The notes under the pieces are model-generated. The model saw only the letters and a list, made by a program, of their open reading frames with translations. It was not told the DNA's origin and did not search any database. Position numbers and translations under genes: made by a program. From Moraxella caviae (GTDB taxonomy: Bacteria > Pseudomonadota > Gammaproteobacteria > Pseudomonadales > Moraxellaceae), in NCBI RefSeq assembly GCF_002014985.1, contig NZ_MUXU01000032.1, forward strand, positions 1 to 9,120: a stretch of 9,120 bases of DNA. Reading direction: 5' to 3'. Of this stretch, positions 1 to 6,804 are shown one piece after another. How positions within the stretch are numbered: the stretch's first letter is position 1; each line of letters begins with the position of its first letter.

Positions 1-92
1 TGCCGTGATGGTGGGGGTTTGTTTTTGCTTGTGCAAAGTGAGAAATTTTGCGATTGCAATTTGTGTGATTAAGATAAAATTTGGTGCATAAA
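1..92. other. Left edge, no assignable gene
   Basis: No gene can be recognised here. One plus-strand frame is open from base 2 and stops with TAA at 89-91, just before the erpA terminator hairpin. It would encode a hydrophobic, cysteine-containing tail of 29 residues. It could be the 3' end of a gene entering from the left, but it is too short to distinguish from chance. Confidence 0.2.
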
Positions 93-122
93 AAACCCTT
101 TGAACAGACATTCAAAGGGTTT
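93..122 (-). terminator. Rho-independent terminator of erpA
   Basis: A perfect 12-bp stem (93-104 with 111-122, arm AAACCCTTTGAA on the plus strand) encloses a 6-base loop. On the minus strand the 3' arm runs into a U tract (complement of the A run at 91-95), which is the classic intrinsic terminator layout. It lies just past the erpA stop. On the plus strand the hairpin is also possible but is followed by a poorer T stretch, so weak termination in that direction cannot be excluded. Confidence 0.85.
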
Positions 123-140
123 GAGAGTTTAATTTTTAAA

Positions 141-470
141 TCAGATAGAAAACGATGAGCCGCAGCCACAAGTGGTGGTGGCGTTTGGATTTTCTACGGT
201 GAAGCGCGAGCCTTCCAAGCCTTCTACATAATCAATTGTTGAGCCGTGCAAATATTGATAGCTTAGGCTGTCTACCACCATCATGGCATTGCCGTTTAAA
301 AAAGTGGCGTCGTCTTCGTCCGCTTCTTCGGCAAAGTCAAAGCCATAAGAAAAACCCGAGCAGCCACCGCCTGTTACATAGACGCGCAACATGAGTGCGT
401 CATTGCCTTCTGCGGCTTTGAGTTGGGCGAGTTTATTGGCGGCATTGTCGGTTAGGGTCATGGTGTTCAT
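141..470 (-). CDS. erpA: Iron-sulfur cluster insertion protein ErpA
   Basis: This is a 109-residue A-type carrier protein. Such proteins accept iron-sulfur clusters from the assembly machinery and hand them to apo-proteins; in E. coli, ErpA matures the isoprenoid enzymes IspG and IspH among others. The three conserved cysteine ligands are visible: Cys37 in GGGCSGF, and Cys101 and Cys103 in the C-terminal [10 protein letters not shown]. The end of the protein matches E. coli ErpA closely ([21 protein letters not shown]), which favours ErpA over IscA or SufA. The ATG at 470 is chosen because it gives the family's usual length (about 110-115 residues); the frame stays open further upstream but that extension looks unlike the family and would overlap the promoter. 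A GAG about 8 bases upstream of the ATG is only a weak ribosome binding site. The gene stands alone, divergent from yheS, with its own promoter and terminator. Confidence 0.95.
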   Translation of the reverse strand: MNTMTLTDNAANKLAQLKAAEGNDALMLRVYVTGGGCSGFSYGFDFAEEADEDDATFLNGNAMMVVDSLSYQYLHGSTIDYVEGLEGSRFTVENPNATTTCGCGSSFSI

Positions 471-503
471 GGAATTCTCGTAATTTGATTTATCAGTTTG
501 CTT

Positions 504-512
504 ATTATAGCA
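504..512 (-). promoter_or_regulatory. Extended -10 promoter of erpA
   Basis: Read on the minus strand the site is TGCTATAAT, a perfect extended -10 element (TG-N-TATAAT). No good -35 hexamer sits 16-18 bases upstream, which fits an extended -10 promoter. The predicted start of transcription is near 497, giving a leader of about 27 bases before the erpA ATG. I saw no clear iron-responsive (Fur or IscR) operator, but only by eye. Confidence 0.7.
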
Positions 513-571
513 TAATCGGGCTTTTGGCGATAAAATCAAGGTTTTGTTCGCTGAATTTCTTGGCAACTTGA

Positions 572-580
572 TGGTATAAT
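572..580 (+). promoter_or_regulatory. Extended -10 promoter of the yheS gene
   Basis: TGGTATAAT is a perfect extended -10 element. No convincing -35 is found at normal spacing. Transcription would begin near 587, leaving a leader of about 23 bases to the ATG at 610. It is divergent from the erpA promoter, the two -10 elements being about 60 bases apart, so the two genes do not share a core promoter. Confidence 0.7.
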
Positions 581-609
581 AACACCAATCACACAACAGA
601 TGATAAACA

Positions 610-2580
610 ATGATTGAATTTCAAAACGTGGCGGTGCGTCAAGGTGGGCGGCTGCTGTTTTCAGACGTAAATTTACAACTGCACAAGCCGCAAAAAGTCG
701 GACTGACGGGCAATAATGGCACGGGCAAATCCACACTGTTCGCCACGATTTTAGGTGAGCATGGCGCAGACGCAGGCAGTGTTGTTATGCCGAGCGCTTG
801 GCAGGTGGCGCATATGGCGCAGGAAATTGAAGCAAGCGAGCGCAGTGCGCTGGATTATGTGCTGTCTGGCGATGAAGAATGGTATCGGCTCAATGACGCT
901 TTGCAGGATGTGAGTGCGCTTGGGGCGCAGGAAATCGGCAAAATGCACGAGCGTTTTGATGAGATTGACGGCTATCGCACGCCATCAAAAGCGGCGCAAA
1001 TTTTGTCAGGGCTTGGTTTTGCTGAAGCGGAGCATACTCAGGCGGTGAAAAGTTTCTCTGGTGGCTGGCGAATGCGCTTGAATTTGGCGCGCACGCTCAT
1101 ACACCGAGCTGATGTGCTGCTTTTGGACGAGCCGACCAACCACTTGGATTTGGACGCGATTTTATGGCTGGAAGAGTGGCTGGCGAAATTTGATGGCTTG
1201 GTGCTGCTTATCAGCCATGATCAGGCGTTTTTGGATACAGTGTGCGACAGAATTTTGCACATTGAAATGGCGAAAATCACGTCTTATACAGGCAATTATT
1301 CGCAATTTGTGCGCACTCGCAGCGAGCGACTTGCCCAAGAGCAGCAGGCGTTTGAAAAGCAGCAGGCGACCCGTGCGCATTTAGAAGATTATATTCGCCG
1401 TTTTCGTGCCAAAGCCACCAAAGCCAAGCAGGCGCAAAGCCGCATTAAGCAGCTTGAGCGTATGACTGAGCTTGCCCCTGTGATGGCGCAAAATCAGTTC
1501 AGTTTTCGTTTTTATGAGCCTGCGTACATGGCAAGTCCGCTGATTGTGCTGGACAATGTGACCATCGGTTATGATAAGCCGCTTTTGAGCAAGGTGCGCC
1601 TGCAAATCACGCCTGATGTGTGCTTGGGTGTGCTGGGCGCAAATGGCGCGGGCAAATCCACGCTGATTAAGGCGTTGGTGGGCGAGTTGCCGCTCATTGA
1701 TGGGGTGCGTCAGGTGTCTGAGACGCTAAAATTGGGCTATTTTAATCAGCACCAAATGGATGCGCTGGACGCTGCCGCCACACCGATGATTTTACTGCGG
1801 CGCTTGGCAGGACAGACGAGCGATGCCGATTTGCGAGCGTTTTTGGGCAGTTTTGATTTTCGTGGCGATGCGATTGATTCGTCTGTGGCGGATTTTTCTG
1901 GCGGTGAAAAGGCACGCCTGACCTTGGCACTCATCGTGTGGCAGCGCCCCAATGTGTTGGTGCTGGACGAGCCGACCAACCACTTAGATTTGCAAATGCG
2001 TAATGCGCTGATGTTGGCGTTGCAAAATTTTGCTGGTGCGATGATTTTGGTGTCGCACGACCGTGATTTATTGACGAGCGTTTGCGATCGCTTGCTTTTG
2101 GTGGCGGACGGCAAGGCGCAAGAATTTGTGGGCGATATGAGCGATTATGCCGAGCATTTGCGCCAAGCCAGACTTGCGCGCCAGCTTGCCAATCGCCAAG
2201 CACACAATGCGTCAGGTGCACTTGACAATCAGTTGTCAAATTCGTCAAATCAAGCTGTTAAAGAAGCGACAAATGACAAACCTGCGCTTTCCAAAGAAGA
2301 AATTCGCAAGAAAAACGCAGAAAATCGTCAAAAAACCGCACCGCTTAGAAAGCAGATTGAGCAGCTGGAAAAAACGCTGGAAACTTTAAGTGAGAAGCTG
2401 GCTCAAATTGAAGAAAAGCTGTCCGATAATGCCTTGTACGATGAAACCAACAAAGAGCAGCTGCTGGCACTGCTTGATGAGCAGACCGCACTTAAGGCGC
2501 AAAATGATGACGCTGAAGAAGCGCTGCTGATGGCGATGGACGAGCTTGAGCAGCTGGAAAAAGTATTGGCGCAGCTGTGA
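610..2580 (+). CDS. yheS: ABC-F family ATPase, YheS-like
   Basis: This 656-residue soluble protein has two ABC ATPase domains in tandem and no membrane segments, as in ABC-F proteins, which bind the ribosomal E site and relieve stalled or faulty translation. Domain 1 has Walker A GNNGTGKS (34-41), signature SFSGGW (148-153) and Walker [12 protein letters not shown] (170-180). Domain 2 has Walker A GANGAGKS (343-350), signature DFSGGEKAR (428-436) and Walker [11 protein letters not shown] (451-460). Between them, around residues 240-285, lies the charged linker (P-site tRNA interaction motif) with [19 protein letters not shown] hydrophilic spacer (about 530-565) leads into a C-terminal coiled coil (about 565-656). 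The length and C-terminus match E. coli YheS (about 637 residues) rather than Uup or EttA. No strong Shine-Dalgarno precedes the ATG. The stop overlaps the start of the J-domain gene. The spacer contains a palindromic 19-base repeat (2222-2240). Confidence 0.93.
   Translation: MIEFQNVAVRQGGRLLFSDVNLQLHKPQKVGLTGNNGTGKSTLFATILGEHGADAGSVVMPSAWQVAHMAQEIEASERSALDYVLSGDEEWYRLNDALQDVSALGAQEIGKMHERFDEIDGYRTPSKAAQILSGLGFAEAEHTQAVKSFSGGWRMRLNLARTLIHRADVLLLDEPTNHLDLDAILWLEEWLAKFDGLVLLISHDQAFLDTVCDRILHIEMAKITSYTGNYSQFVRTRSERLAQEQQAFEKQQATRAHLEDYIRRFRAKATKAKQAQSRIKQLERMTELAPVMAQNQFSFRFYEPAYMASPLIVLDNVTIGYDKPLLSKVRLQITPDVCLGVLGANGAGKSTLIKALVGELPLIDGVRQVSETLKLGYFNQHQMDALDAAATPMILLRRLAGQTSDADLRAFLGSFDFRGDAIDSSVADFSGGEKARLTLALIVWQRPNVLVLDEPTNHLDLQMRNALMLALQNFAGAMILVSHDRDLLTSVCDRLLLVADGKAQEFVGDMSDYAEHLRQARLARQLANRQAHNASGALDNQLSNSSNQAVKEATNDKPALSKEEIRKKNAENRQKTAPLRKQIEQLEKTLETLSEKLAQIEEKLSDNALYDETNKEQLLALLDEQTALKAQNDDAEEALLMAMDELEQLEKVLAQL
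2222..2240. repeat. Palindromic repeat, copy inside yheS
   Basis: TTGACAATCAGTTGTCAAA consists of two 7-base arms (TTGACAA and TTGTCAA) around TCAG. The identical 19 bases recur at 3380-3398. Here it is in frame and encodes part of the poorly conserved spacer between the second ATPase domain and the coiled coil. It could be a dispersed repeat that has landed in a tolerant site, or a protein-binding palindrome. Confidence 0.75.
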
Positions 2581-3299
2581 TGACGCAGACTTATTATCAG
2601 CTTTTGGGCGTGCGTAAAAACGCCACGCTTGCCGAGATTAAAAAGGCGCACCGTGCCATCATGGCGGCGCATCACCCAGATAGGCGCACCCACGATGGTG
2701 TGTGCTCTGACGGTGAGCGTGCGAGCGATGAATACATTGCGCAGATTAACGCAGCTTATGAGATGCTTAAAAACCCTGTCAAGCGTGCCGAATATGATAA
2801 GACTTTAGGCTTTAAAGGTGTGCTGCAAGGCGAATTTGGCGCACGTTTTGAAGCGGATTTTGAGCAATTTGGGCGCACGGTGGGCAAGCAAGTAAAGCAA
2901 AATTTGGCGCAGTTTCGTGAAACGGTGCAGCGCAAAGTTTTTGATAAATTTAGCTTTGAACGTGCGCAAACCCAAACCCAAAATCAAGCACAAGCCCACG
3001 CCAAATCAGACGATGAAAATGTGCATATCACACTGATGGTGGACGTTTGGCAGGTGGCACTGCGCGAAAAACTCACCATCACTACGCCATATCGCACGCT
3101 CACGATTGCGCTGCCTGCCTTGGTGGACGAGCCTTTTGTGGTGCTGGGCGCAGGCAAGCCTTTAAATGACGGTTCTTGGAGTGATTTATACATCACGCTA
3201 AGCATCAAACCCTTGGTGGTAGATGGGCTTAATGACGCACAAAAACACGCTTTTGCCGTGCTTAAAAATGCCTTTAATGAGCAAAACAACCAAAATTGA
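2580..3299 (+). CDS. J-domain co-chaperone-like protein
   Basis: The 239-residue product starts with a J domain (about residues 4-75: YYQLLGV, then HPD at 32-34, then AYEMLKNPVKRAEYD). The HPD triad stimulates Hsp70 (DnaK) ATPase. A linker rich in Gln and charged residues (about 80-145) follows. The C-terminal segment (about 147-222: HITLMVDVWQVALREKLTI through SDLYITLSIKPL) resembles one beta-sheet substrate-binding domain of DnaJ or CbpA. There is no zinc finger, no Gly/Phe-rich stretch, no membrane segment and seemingly only one such C-terminal domain, so it is a reduced class B/C J protein, not DnaJ itself. The ATG at 2580 shares a base with the yheS stop (TGATG), implying translational coupling; a GTG one codon earlier is an alternative start. 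No recognisable ribosome binding site precedes it. The client is unknown; coupling to YheS suggests a role near the ribosome, which is inference. Confidence 0.85.
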   Translation: MTQTYYQLLGVRKNATLAEIKKAHRAIMAAHHPDRRTHDGVCSDGERASDEYIAQINAAYEMLKNPVKRAEYDKTLGFKGVLQGEFGARFEADFEQFGRTVGKQVKQNLAQFRETVQRKVFDKFSFERAQTQTQNQAQAHAKSDDENVHITLMVDVWQVALREKLTITTPYRTLTIALPALVDEPFVVLGAGKPLNDGSWSDLYITLSIKPLVVDGLNDAQKHAFAVLKNAFNEQNNQN

Positions 3300-3398
3300 C
3301 AACTAATTACCAATATTTAAAAGCTGAATTTATTATAATTGACAACCAGTTTGCATTTTAAATTATTGACATAAATAAATTGACAATCAGTTGTCAAA
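3296..3398. repeat. Cluster of TTGACA motifs before yheT
   Basis: Four TTGACA motifs lie within about 100 bases (starting at 3296, 3339, 3366 and 3380). The last belongs to a full palindrome, TTGACAATCAGTTGTCAAA (3380-3398), identical to the copy in yheS. The one at 3339 (TTGACAACCAGTTTG) looks like a degraded copy, and the one at 3296 (TTGACAACTAATTACCAA) is weaker still. The first overlaps the end of the J-domain gene. The cluster may be an operator array or a decayed repeat family. Confidence 0.6.
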
Positions 3399-3476
3399 AT
3401 AGATTTTACCAAAAATTTTACAAGACAATTCATCAGAATTTTTCAACCAAATTTTACCAATAAAAGCGATTTTATA
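3300..3476 (+). promoter_or_regulatory. AT-rich region upstream of yheT
   Basis: This 177-base gap is strikingly AT-rich. Besides the TTGACA cluster it has a 10-base direct repeat, ATTTTACCAA, at 3403-3412 and 3451-3460. A consensus -10 hexamer TATAAT lies at 3334-3339, but without a matching -35 or a TG extension. No terminator hairpin is seen after the J-domain gene, so read-through from yheS is possible. A promoter for yheT is likely somewhere here, but I cannot place it with confidence. Confidence 0.4.
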
Positions 3477-4469
3477 ATGACAGTTTCACCTTCTAATAAG
3501 TGTTTTAGCGTACCAAAATTTGCACCGCCTGCGTGGCTAAAAAATCCGCATTTACAGACGATTTTACCGCGTTATGTGGTTAAATATTCGCCTGAATATC
3601 AGCGCACGCTTATCAAGGATTCTTTGAATGAAAGCGATGTGGCGTATGATTTTTTGCCAGTGGCGGACGAAAAAGTGGACGGCAAATACCAAAAACCGCT
3701 GGTGGTGCTGTTTCACGGCATGGAAGGCTCAAGCCAAAGCCATTATGCCAAAAATTTGGCGCGCGTGGTGGCGGCAAAAGGCTGGCATTTTGTGGTGGTG
3801 CATTTTCGTTCGTGCGGTGGTGTGCCTGTGTCAGGCAGGGTGTTTTATAATGCGGGCGACACCAAGGAAATCTCGCACAATCTGCACCATCTTGCCAAGG
3901 ACTACGCCAATATTTATGCGGTAGGCGTGTCGTTGGGCGGTAATGCGCTGGCAAAATACATGGGCGAATACGGCTCGGACGCACTGCCTACCAAGGCTGC
4001 GGTGGTGTCTGCGCCTGTGGATTTGGCGAGCAGTTCGGTGGCGATGGAGCGGTTTTTGGGCAAGAAAATTTACACGCCGTATTTGCTCAATCCCATCGTC
4101 AAAAAAGCGCTTGCCAATCAGCTGACCGATGATGAGCTTGCCACGCTCAAATCCGCCAAACGCATGGGCGATTTTGACAACGCTTTCACCGCGCCAAGAC
4201 ACGGCTTTCGCTCAAAAAACGACTACTACCGCCAAGCGTCTGCTTTGCCGTATTTGATTGATGTTGCCAAGCCGACTTTGCTCATCACTGCTAAGGACGA
4301 TCCGTTTTTGGGCGTGATTGCCGAGCCAAATGACGTGTCGGCGGATGTGCTGCTAAACAGCACCAAATATGGCGGACACATTGGTTTTATGAATTTTAAT
4401 TATGCCACGCGCCGCTTTGATATGGATTATATCCCAGCGCAAGTGATTGATTTTTTTGAAAATTCTTAA
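3477..4469 (+). CDS. yheT: YheT-like alpha/beta-fold hydrolase
   Basis: This 330-residue protein belongs to the YheT (AB-hydrolase 4) family of predicted serine esterases whose natural substrate is not known. The motifs are the family's: the N-terminal NPHLQTILPR (23-32), the oxyanion-hole region HGMEGS (80-85), the nucleophile elbow GVSLGG with Ser152, an acidic residue in KDDPF (Asp274 or Asp275) and the catalytic His301 in GGHIGF. There is no signal peptide or membrane segment, so it is probably cytoplasmic. In E. coli, yheT directly follows yheS, and here only the J-domain gene lies between them, which supports the assignment. The ATG at 3477 sits inside a TATAAT sequence and has no Shine-Dalgarno. 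The next candidate starts would remove the NPHLQT motif, so this start is kept. Confidence 0.9.
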   Translation: MTVSPSNKCFSVPKFAPPAWLKNPHLQTILPRYVVKYSPEYQRTLIKDSLNESDVAYDFLPVADEKVDGKYQKPLVVLFHGMEGSSQSHYAKNLARVVAAKGWHFVVVHFRSCGGVPVSGRVFYNAGDTKEISHNLHHLAKDYANIYAVGVSLGGNALAKYMGEYGSDALPTKAAVVSAPVDLASSSVAMERFLGKKIYTPYLLNPIVKKALANQLTDDELATLKSAKRMGDFDNAFTAPRHGFRSKNDYYRQASALPYLIDVAKPTLLITAKDDPFLGVIAEPNDVSADVLLNSTKYGGHIGFMNFNYATRRFDMDYIPAQVIDFFENS

Positions 4470-4525
4470 ATCTGCGCACGAGAGCAATCTTAATACACAC
4501 CGCCAACACAGCGGTAAGATGAATT

Positions 4526-4534
4526 TGTTATAAT
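4526..4534 (+). promoter_or_regulatory. Extended -10 promoter of the metallophosphoesterase gene
   Basis: TGTTATAAT is a perfect extended -10 element in the short gap after yheT. No good -35 is seen at 16-18 bases. Transcription should start near 4541, only about 9 bases before the first possible start codon (TTG 4550). This makes either a very short leader or a downstream start codon likely. Confidence 0.6.
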
Positions 4535-4549
4535 GATAAATTTTCTGAT

Positions 4550-5749
4550 TTGACCATAAATTTGGTTTGCTTGGCTGAACAAAAACCAAGCCAGAAAAAC
4601 GAAAATTTGTCAGATGATTTGTCAATAAATGTGGGGTGGGGTGTGCGAGCATTGGTGCTGTCGGTCAGTGCGATTTTAATTTGGCTGCTAAGTTTTTCGC
4701 TTGCGCGGTCTGTGGTGTGGTGGCTGAAGCCTTTTGTGGCGGTGAAACTTGCGTCTGTGGCGACGCTGTTTTTGGTGATTGGCACAGCGTTTTTGGTGGC
4801 GTTATTTTTTGGGGCGTTTCGTGCGTCTTTGGGCTATTTGGCGGTGCTGTGGCTGTGGTTTTTATCGGCTGTGGTGTCGGCTGCACTGATTGCGCTTGCC
4901 AAAAAATTTGGTTTTGAGTCGCCGCTGGGATTTCGTGTGTTTGCGCTTGCCAGTTTTGTGGGTTTGGTGTCGCTTGCCGTGTATAATGCGTACACGCCTG
5001 TGGTGCGCCATCTGACGGTGCAGGTGGATAAGCCTTTGGCTGAGCCTGTGCGCCTTGCGCTGGCGAGCGATACGCACCTTGGGGCGATGGTGGGCAATCG
5101 AGAACTTGCCAATCTTGCCGAGATTCTACGCCGTGAAAACGTGGACGTGCTGCTGCTGCCGGGTGATATTATGGACGATGACACCGAGCATTTTGACGGC
5201 AAGCAAATGGCGCAAAATTTTGCGGATGTCATCGCTGCGCCGCACGTTGCCAGTATCGCAAGCCTTGGCAATCATGATTTGTACCAAACCCACGCTTATC
5301 GCGCCATCACCAGTGCCATCACTGACAGCCGCGCAATTTTGCTCAATGATGAAGCGGTGCAGCTGTCCTTCACCAAAAATGGCGCGCCCATCACGCTAAA
5401 TATCATCGGCAGATTTGACGACCATCACGCAGGCAGAGCGCCAACAAGCGCACTGATGGCGCACGTTGATAGCACTTATCCGACCATTTTATTAGATCAT
5501 CGTCCCAGCGAAATCATGCAAAACGTTGCGTTGCCGATTGATTTGCAGGTTTCTGGACATACGCACAATGGGCAAGTTTTCCCTGCCAATTTTATCGTAA
5601 AAATGCTCAATCGTGTGGGCTATGGGCATGAAAAGATTGACGGTACGCACGTTGTGGTGTCGTCTGGCTATGGGTTTTGGGGCATTCCGTTTCGCCTAGG
5701 TTCGCAGTCGGAAGTGTGGGTGATTGAAATGGTGGGCAAGGCTGAGTAA
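4550..5749 (+). CDS. Membrane-anchored metallophosphoesterase
   Basis: The frame encodes up to 399 residues. The first part is membrane: about four hydrophobic segments (roughly 33-52, 65-88, 92-114 and 126-146). The rest is a calcineurin-like phosphoesterase domain with all metal-binding motifs: SDTHLG (Asp174, His176), PGDIMDD (Asp206), GNHD (Asn241, His242) and SGHTHNGQ (His337, His339). This is the YkuE/YaeI-like type, whose relatives cleave phosphoesters including lipid pyrophosphates such as UDP-diacylglucosamine; the substrate here cannot be told. The start is uncertain. No ATG exists before the membrane region, the first option is TTG 4550 with no Shine-Dalgarno, and others are TTG 4562, 4571 and 4607 or GTG 4630 and 4642. 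The residues before about 30 are hydrophilic and may not be translated. It follows yheT by 80 bases with its own likely promoter. Confidence 0.85.
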   Translation: MTINLVCLAEQKPSQKNENLSDDLSINVGWGVRALVLSVSAILIWLLSFSLARSVVWWLKPFVAVKLASVATLFLVIGTAFLVALFFGAFRASLGYLAVLWLWFLSAVVSAALIALAKKFGFESPLGFRVFALASFVGLVSLAVYNAYTPVVRHLTVQVDKPLAEPVRLALASDTHLGAMVGNRELANLAEILRRENVDVLLLPGDIMDDDTEHFDGKQMAQNFADVIAAPHVASIASLGNHDLYQTHAYRAITSAITDSRAILLNDEAVQLSFTKNGAPITLNIIGRFDDHHAGRAPTSALMAHVDSTYPTILLDHRPSEIMQNVALPIDLQVSGHTHNGQVFPANFIVKMLNRVGYGHEKIDGTHVVVSSGYGFWGIPFRLGSQSEVWVIEMVGKAE

Positions 5750-5777
5750 TTTAGCGATAAAATCAAACCCAAAAATA

Positions 5778-5808
5778 AAAAGCGTTGGTAAAAAACCAGC
5801 GCTTTTTT
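5778..5808 (+). terminator. Terminator between the metallophosphoesterase gene and dapB
   Basis: A 12-bp stem (5778-5789 with 5795-5806, one G-T wobble) encloses a five-A loop and ends in a T run (5803-5808). On the minus strand the same hairpin is followed by a T-rich stretch (complement of the A-rich 5771-5777). It can therefore stop transcripts from both converging genes and is probably bidirectional. Confidence 0.85.
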
Positions 5809-5841
5809 GATGAAAGATTTGATGAAAAATTTGATAAAACT
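5806..5841. repeat. 12-base tandem repeat, three copies
   Basis: Three consecutive units, TTTGATGAAAGA (5806-5817), TTTGATGAAAAA (5818-5829) and TTTGATAAAACT (5830-5841), follow the terminator. They lie between convergent genes and have no visible role. Slippage at the locus is possible. Confidence 0.7.
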
Positions 5842-5857
5842 TGTCAAGTGGTTTGCC

Positions 5858-5881
5858 AGCCTTGCTTTTAACTGCAAGGCT
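5858..5881 (-). other. Hairpin downstream of dapB
   Basis: AGCCTTGC and GCAAGGCT form an 8-bp stem with an 8-base loop, about 10 bases past the dapB stop. No T run follows on the minus strand, so it is not a standard intrinsic terminator. It may protect the dapB mRNA 3' end or aid termination together with the hairpin at 5778-5808. Confidence 0.4.
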
Positions 5882-5891
5882 TTATGATGGC

Positions 5892-6704
5892 TTAGCTTGC
5901 GTTTTTTAGTCCTAGCACGTCTTGCATATCGTACAGCCCAGCTGGCTTATCCGCCGCCCACACCGCAGCACGCACTGCGCCAGCGGCAAAGGTCGTGCGG
6001 CTTTGGGCTTTGTGGGTGATTTCAATGATTTCACCATCCATGATGAACTCCACCGTATGCTCGCCCACAATCTCGCCGCCACGCACCGCGTGCATACCGA
6101 TGTCGCCAGCTGTGCGTTTGGCTGCACCATGACGGCCATGCACCAAGGCGGTTTTTAGGCTTTGTTTGCGAGCGTCCGCCACTGATTTTGCCATCATTAA
6201 CGCTGTGCCGCTGGGTGCATCGATTTTGTGCTTGTGGTGATGTTCAATGATTTCTACGTCCGCTTCTAGTCCCAGCACTTTGGCGGTGGTGGCAAGCAAA
6301 TTCAGCGACAAATTCACCCCTGTGGAGAAATTGCCCGCATACACGATGGCGATTTCTTGGCTTGCGGCGGTGAGTTTGGCTTCTTGCTCGGCATTTAGTC
6401 CCGTTACACCCATGATGAGCGGCTTTTTTTGTGCCACGCATTGCGCCAGCACGTCATCTAAGGCTTCTGGCAAGCTAAAATCAATCAGCACATCAATGCC
6501 AGACACATCAAGCGTGCTAAGCGCCACGCCATTTTTACCTGTGCCGATAAATTCGCCTGCGTCCACACCAATCAGGCTTGACACACTGCGCACAAACGCG
6601 CCAGCGAGCTTGGTTTTTGGGTTATTATCCGCTGCTTGTAGCAGCATTCGTCCCATGCGTCCTGATGCGCCCATGATGCCGATGTTTAAGGTGCTTGAAG
6701 TCAT
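5892..6704 (-). CDS. dapB: 4-hydroxy-tetrahydrodipicolinate reductase DapB
   Basis: DapB reduces the dihydrodipicolinate-stage intermediate with NAD(P)H in the diaminopimelate route to lysine and peptidoglycan. The 270-residue length is normal (E. coli 273). The Rossmann nucleotide loop GIMGASGRMGRM is at residues 9-20. The active-site block EHHHKHKIDAPSGT (154-167) contains His156 and Lys160, which align with E. coli His159 and Lys163, plus the substrate-binding Gly166-Thr167. The ATG at 6704 is preceded by AGGA with 8 bases spacing, the best ribosome binding site in the window; the upstream in-frame extension would cross the promoter. It has its own extended -10 promoter and is 100 bases from the LysR gene on the same strand, so it is probably transcribed alone. 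It is expected to be essential. Confidence 0.97.
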   Translation of the reverse strand: MTSSTLNIGIMGASGRMGRMLLQAADNNPKTKLAGAFVRSVSSLIGVDAGEFIGTGKNGVALSTLDVSGIDVLIDFSLPEALDDVLAQCVAQKKPLIMGVTGLNAEQEAKLTAASQEIAIVYAGNFSTGVNLSLNLLATTAKVLGLEADVEIIEHHHKHKIDAPSGTALMMAKSVADARKQSLKTALVHGRHGAAKRTAGDIGMHAVRGGEIVGEHTVEFIMDGEIIEITHKAQSRTTFAAGAVRAAVWAADKPAGLYDMQDVLGLKNAS

Positions 6705-6737
6705 GCGAGTAATCCTGTGTTGGTGATTTGTGCCATC

Positions 6738-6746
6738 ATCATAGCA
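6738..6746 (-). promoter_or_regulatory. Extended -10 promoter of dapB
   Basis: On the minus strand the site reads TGCTATGAT, an extended -10 with one change from consensus. No clear -35 hexamer sits at 16-18 bases. The predicted transcription start is near 6731, giving a leader of about 27 bases. The site lies in the 100-base gap between dapB and the LysR gene. Confidence 0.6.
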
Positions 6747-6804
6747 CATTTGTGTAAAAAGAGTAGGGTTTTCTTGAAAGTGCGTTGTAAGTTTGTAATG
6801 TCAT

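Noticed and set aside
2403..2693. A minus-strand open frame of 96 codons rich in serine, opposite the end of yheS.
   Set aside because: It is the antisense shadow of the Gln/Glu/Leu-rich coiled coil; its repetitive composition follows from that strand.
3473..3478. A TATAAT hexamer just before yheT as its promoter.
   Set aside because: It overlaps the yheT ATG and has no -35 or TG extension. A transcript from it would start inside the gene and lose the start codon.
4499..4515. A small hairpin (ACCGC/GCGGT) after yheT as a terminator.
   Set aside because: The stem is only 5 bp and is not followed by a T run.
4533..4553. A six-codon mini-gene (MINFLI) whose stop overlaps the TTG start of the metallophosphoesterase, resembling a leader peptide.
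   Set aside because: Its ATG begins inside the -10 hexamer, upstream of the predicted transcription start, so it would not be in the mRNA from that promoter, and it has no ribosome binding site.
5668..5877. A minus-strand frame of 69 codons between the metallophosphoesterase and dapB genes.
   Set aside because: It crosses the terminator and the 12-base repeats, overlaps the end of a real gene, and has no family resemblance.
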